Shown: positions 59,485 to 64,000 of the stretch, piece after piece
Numbering within the stretch: position 1 is the first letter of the stretch
Layout of the letters: every line of letters begins with the position of its first letter
NCBI RefSeq assembly: GCF_021462225.1
Contig: NC_061800.1
Location: 15,298,749-15,362,748 of the forward strand
Length of the DNA stretch: 64,000 nucleotides
From: Girardinichthys multiradiatus
Taxonomy: Eukaryota > Chordata > Actinopteri > Cyprinodontiformes > Goodeidae
Direction: 5' to 3'
Made by a program: the position numbers and the translations under genes
Notes under the pieces: generated by a model
What the model was told of the DNA's origin: nothing
The model's input: the letters and a program-made list of their open reading frames with translations, nothing else
Databases searched by the model: none

Positions 59485-60118
59485 TAATCAAATCAAATGT
59501 ATTTATATAGCACATTTAAGACCAACTGCTGCTGGCCAAAGTGCTCCACACGAAAACAACAAGTAACAGTAAGAGAAAATACAGACACAGTATAAGACAG
59601 AAATGGAAACGTAAAAAAAAACCAACAGATGAGTCCCTCATACTGTATTAAAAGCCAGTGAGTACAAATGTGTTTTAAGAAGTAACTTGAAAACACCAAG
59701 AGTTGAAGCCTGTGAAATATGAAGAGGGAGCTGGTTCCACAATTTAGTCGCTAGAACTGAAAAGGCCAATCACCTCTATGAACCAACCTGGACCTTGGGA
59801 CAACTAAGGACAGATGAACATTAGATCTAAGGGATCTAGAGGGCACATAAGGCTGGAGGAGATCAGAGAAATATACAGGAGTCTGCCCATTCAGGGCCTT
59901 ATAGGTCAGTAATAAAACTTTAAAATCGATTGCAAAACAAACAAGAAGCCAGTGAAGGGAGGCGAGCACTGGGGAGACATGTTCCCACATTTTTGTTTGT
60001 GTTAATAGATGAGCTGCAGCGTTCTGAACCAGCTGCAGTCGTGAGAGGCTGGCCTGGCTAACGTACAAAAAATTACAGTTGTCAAGTTGGTAGCTAATAA
60101 AAGCGTGAATCATTCATT
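59485..60118 (-). mobile_element. 5'-truncated L2-type LINE
   Basis: Minus strand: the RT C-terminal region (LDNCNFLYVSQ, LSRLQLVQNAAAHLLTQTK, VSPVLASLHWLLV, FKVLLLTYKALNGQTP, YVPSRSLRS) in one frame to 59751, a frameshift, then a 3' UTR ending GTGCTATATAAATACATTTG and GATTTGATT units. It is inactive because the catalytic part is missing. Confidence 0.9.
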
Positions 60119-61553
60119 CAAAATCATTAAAATATAAAAATGGTTTCACTTTGGATAAAAGTCTCAGTTTAAAAACGAATCTTTACAACAGAGCTGATCT
60201 GTTTCTCAAGATTAAGACTGAAATGAAGAATCACTCCAAGATTTTTAATGTTTAACTAAGCTAAATCAGATTTAATTTAGGTCATGTGGAGGTTATTTGA
60301 ATTATTTGGAAAAACAGTAAAGGGGATATAATCCAAAGTTGTTTCAAATAACAAAAGTAAATCTCTCTGTGTAAGGCAAAAAAAAAAAAAAAATTATTCC
60401 ATTCCAACCTCTGCAAATATTTTTGGTTTGATGTAAAATAGATTTTTCTAAAGATGTAAAGGTCCTATTAAATGTATTCTTCTGTGACTTTTTCTCCACC
60501 AAATTTAATTAACTAAAGTGTAGTAAAATTGAGTCAAATGAAACTTGTTTAAAACTATAATGACCACAAATGACTAAATTGTGACTGAAACTAAGTTAAT
60601 TGTTTGTCAAAAGATTATGACTAAAACCTAATTAAAAAGGGCAGTCAAAATGAACTGGTTGAAACATGGGGAAATGCATGTTTAGACCAGTGCATGAGCA
60701 TTTTGTAGAACATCAAGTCCTGACGCATCTTAGAGGTATGTGTTGCTTTTGATGTACCCCATTTTGAATACTGTGCACCCATTGGGATAAAAAGTGTAGA
60801 ATTCAGTGTTCTACTATGTCCAGATGAGGTATGTTACTTTTGCTTCGAAATTAGCATTTCATTTAACTATTTTGTTCCATAATTATGAATTAAATGTCTA
60901 GCTCTTTGATTAAAGTTCAAATAATTAACAGCTGAATTAATCAAACTCCATAAAATGAACGGCTCTGCATAGATTCGAGAGAGCCTTCATTAGTGCAAAC
61001 AGAGTGTCTGCATAGTGTAGAGATCAAGTAATGTTTTTATGGGTCATTGTCACAATATTTCAGTGGAACTTGCATCTGTTATGCAGCAGTAACACAAATG
61101 TGAGGTATGTCTTATTGTCAAACTGAGAAGCCATTGTCTTTTAATTAACTGATCTCTGCAGCTATCATTGGTGAGCCCACACTTCTCATTTCTTGTTGAA
61201 ATGCAGATGTGAGCGCATGTATCTACAAGAAATTGTAGTCATAATAATTAAAATTTTCCAGTTGCATTTGTTTTTGCACCTCAGCACCAAGCTGTCCGTC
61301 AGCGAGTTATTTACATCATTGTAACCAAAGACAAATCTATACCATTCCAGTTTGACTTTGTTTTTTATAGGAAGCTTTTAATAGTAGATTGTTATATACG
61401 AATCAAATAAACACCTAGCAAGACGGTAGTTTTTTTATATGTAAACTCTAGACGCACACAGGCATTTAAGAGTCTCATCGCTGGTTTGGGTTCATGCTAC
61501 GTAACTTTTATTTTTTTTCTTTACTCAAATGTTGGTCAGGACTGCATAGTAGC
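60119..61553. other. Unassigned intergenic sequence
   Basis: AT-rich with short simple repeats (A-run near 60380). No gene or clear mobile element was found. Confidence 0.4.
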
Positions 61554-62425
61554 AATTCAATTTAATTCAATTCAAAAATACTTTATTAATCCCAAAGGGA
61601 AATTAAATGTCGTTATAGCTCATATTATGAAGGTTTCTTCAAAGAGCCGTTGTAGATGCTGATGGCTGTGGGTAGGAATGATCTCCTGTAGCGCTCCGTC
61701 TTACAGCAGATCTGAAGAAGCCTCTGACTGAAGACACTCTGTAGTTGTAGGACAGTCTGACGAAGAGGATGCTCAGGGTTCTCCATAATGTTCTTCATTT
61801 TATGAAGAATCCGTCTTTCCACAATGATCTCCAGAGGTTCCAGAGGAGTCCCCAGAACAGAGCCAGCCTTTTTTATCAGCTTGTTGAGCTTTTTTAAGTC
61901 CCTGGCTCTGATGCTGCTTCCCCAGCAGATGATGGTAGAAGAGATCACACTTTCCACAACAGACTTATAGAAGATATGCAGCATCTTGCTGCAAACACCA
62001 AAGGACCTAAGCTTCCTCAAGAAGTACAGTCTACTCTGTCCCTTCTTGTAGATGGCTTCACAGTTGCATCCCCACTCTAGTCTGTTGTCCAGGTGAACAC
62101 CGAGGTATTTATACTCCTCCACCACCTCCACTTCTTCTCCCATGATAGAAATAGTTTTTGACTTATTCCTGTTTCTCTTAAAATCTACAATCATCTCTTT
62201 TGTTTTAGTCACGTTCAAAATGAGATGATTGTTTCCACACCATGCCACAAAGCGATCCACCATCTTCTTGTACTCAGCTTCTTGTCCATCTCTGATCCTC
62301 CCCACGACTGCAGAATCATCCGAGTATTTCTGCAGATGACAGGAGTCTGTCTTGTACTGGAAGTCTGAGGTGTACAGAGTGAAAAGGAATGGTGAGAGTA
62401 CAGTCCCCTGTGGTGCACAACAGTG
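61554..62425 (-). mobile_element. 5'-truncated Rex1-like LINE
   Basis: Minus-strand frame open from about 62425 to 61625: RT motif 5 region PQGTVLSPFLFTLYT, a catalytic YSDD (family YADD), and then LNVTKTKEMIVDF, YKYLGVHLDNRLEW, KGQSRLYFLRKLRSF and RKAGSVLG-like blocks of Rex/CR1-type LINEs. The tail is TTTGGGATTAATAAAGTATT and TTGAA units. The clade name is by motif style only. Confidence 0.88.
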
Positions 62426-62620
62426 CACACTTGTGAGCACTGTTGTCTTGCAGCAAGAAGGTCCTGGTTTCAAATCCCAGCCTGGGTTCTTTCTCCATGT
62501 TCTCTCCGCACATGCATGGTCTGTCCCTGGGTACTTTGGCTCAGTCTGAGCCAAAGTACCCAGGGACCTTTGGTTACTGTAATTGGTTACAGTAAATTTC
62601 CCCTAGTTCACCCTGCATTA
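62426..62620 (-). repeat. Dispersed repeat joined to the LINE, with palindrome
   Basis: The complement of GGTTTCAAATCCCAGCCTGG and TGCAGCAAGAAGGTCC belongs to the CACCCTGGACAGG family (3' part). A perfect 45-bp palindrome (62523-62567) sits where the family normally has unique sequence. The 309-codon frame starting at 62554 is an accidental fusion of this repeat to the LINE. Confidence 0.7.
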
Positions 62621-62779
62621 ATGGATGGAATTATCATACATGGAGTCTAAGCTCAAGCTGTCAGTGAGTTAGGAATATTTTGAATTTAAATCAAATAAAA
62701 GCTACAAAAAAAAGATTATTTCTTGTTTCTCTTTGCAAAATAGCTCAATCTCAGTCAGATTGGAGAGAGAGTGTGTGTG

Positions 62780-63668
62780 AACATCATTGTTCAATTCTTC
62801 CTACAGATTTTTAATTTGATTTAGGTCTGGAGTTTAACTGTGCCATTTCAACAAATGATTATGTTTTGTTCTAAGCCACTCCATTGAAGTTCAGGCTGTT
62901 TGTTTTGGGTTATTTTCCTGCTGGAAGGTGAACTTCCAGCCAAGTGTGTAATCTTTGGCAATCTCTAACAGATTTGCAAAATTGCCCTGTTTAGCCTAAT
63001 CCCTCTTCCCATTAACTCTGACCAATTTCACTGTCCCTACTAATGAACAGCAATCCCACAGCATGATGCTGCCACTATCACCTCTGGGGAGTTATTGTAT
63101 TTAGGGTGAACTGCAGTTTTAGTTTTCTGCCAGACATAGCATTTGGCATGCGGGCCAGAAAGTTTATTTTTGTCCCATCTGACCAGATCACCTTCTTCCA
63201 CATATTTGCTGTTTACTCCACCTGTCTCTCAGCAAACTTCAAACAGGACTTCTTGTGACTTTATTTTCTTAATTATGCTTTCTTCTTGCCACTTTTCCAT
63301 GAATCTCAGATTTGTGGAGTGCAAAACAATTTACCTCTCAACAGATTGTTCCGGCTGAGCCCCAGATCTCTGCAGCTCCTCCTTAGCAACCACAGGCCTC
63401 TCATGAATTCCCTACTTGCCTGGCTGGTCAGTTTTCAGTGTTGCCATACTCTTTCCATTTTCTGAATACAAATGCATGCCAAACCTTTCAGGTTTTAAGG
63501 TGTAAAATAAAAAAAATGTGTATAATTTTTTTTCCCACATCACAATTATGCATTACTTTGTGTTGGTCTTTCATATTAAATTGCAGTCAAATATATAGAG
63601 GTTTGTAGTTGTACAGTAACATGTGAAAAAGTCTCAGAGGTATGAATACTTTTGCAAACCAGTGGATG
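62780..63668 (-). mobile_element. Degenerate Tc1-like transposon
   Basis: Right end AATACTTTTGCAAACCAGTG. The complement carries a Tc1-like transposase: wording ATTTAGGTCTGGAGTTTAAC (62820), GCATGATGCTGCCACTATCA (63060), CCCATCTGACCAGATCACCT (63175; around the first catalytic Asp) and TCTCTGCAGCTCCTCC (63367). No frame is intact. It is the same family as 39774-40110 and 43574-44220. Confidence 0.8.
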
Positions 63669-64000
63669 ATTGCAATGCAGACACAATATTTTCATGTTAA
63701 GTCCTTGCACCTTTTCCAGCAAATTCTGTCCTAGTCTGTTACCTGTGTGTCTGGAGTTGTGGTGAGTCATGGACTGACATTGCTGCACCGTAAATAAAAT
63801 ATAAGAAGCCAATTACAGAATTGGGTAAGAAAAATTTGTGAGCTCAGCAAGGAACAGGAAAGCTCGATGACAGGATGGACAACAGGGGCTGGGATCATGA
63901 AGGCTGGTGAATGAAGAACAATAGAGAAACAGGATAGATCATCAGTTAGGAAACAGCTGACAGGGAAATAGGTGGAGCGGGGGGCAGGAAGACTCATTAT
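63669..64000. repeat. Unassigned, possibly LTR-like end of window
   Basis: The A/G-rich word list (AGGAACAGGAAAGCTCGATG, AACAGCTGACAGGGAAATAG) resembles the style of fish LTRs on the minus strand. No end is visible before the window closes. Confidence 0.25.

Noticed and set aside
62426..62554. N-terminal extension of the LINE protein
   Set aside because: It is translated from an unrelated dispersed repeat and the palindrome; LINE similarity starts at about 62425.

Overview
The window reads as AT-rich vertebrate nuclear DNA, almost certainly from a ray-finned (teleost) fish. Two intron-bearing genes of animal type are present. The mobile DNA is a typical teleost mix: several Tc1-like families with TA target sites, L2-type and Rex1-like LINE fragments, Ty3/gypsy LTR elements, hAT-like MITEs and a long CA microsatellite. 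I see nothing bacterial or plasmid-like, no CRISPR array, and no tRNA or rRNA gene.

Layout: 1-900 is unassigned sequence with one GC-rich candidate exon. A defective Ty3/gypsy element (892-6276, minus strand, target duplication CTTTG) is split by a second element that carries a small membrane-protein ORF. 6.3-12.4 kb is intergenic with LINE and Tc1 relics. 12.48-15.05 kb is a second copy of the small-ORF element, split by an L2 LINE. 15.27-21.39 kb is the hemopexin/Wap65 gene on the minus strand, for which I resolve ten coding exons totalling 428 codons. 21.5-36.7 kb is a gene desert of nested transposons, including a 1476-bp solo LTR inside a Tc1 copy. A second gypsy element lies at 36711-39518 (target duplication GAAAT). 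40.45-55.8 kb is an ANKRD50-like gene on the plus strand, with three coding exons and 1395 codons. 55.8-64 kb is again intergenic, with a hAT MITE, L2 and Rex1-like LINE fragments and Tc1 relics.

The two host genes look unrelated in job: one encodes a secreted heme-binding plasma protein, the other a large cytosolic/endosomal NTPase-like ankyrin protein. They are not an operon or a pathway cluster.

The most unusual content is the small-ORF element. Two independently damaged copies share a protein with one membrane span followed by a coil-forming tail, a 16-bp hairpin in the 3' region with two compensatory base-pair changes, and (in the more complete copy) a 3' tail like that of a LINE in the same window. 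Together these suggest a protein-coding retroposon that borrows LINE machinery.
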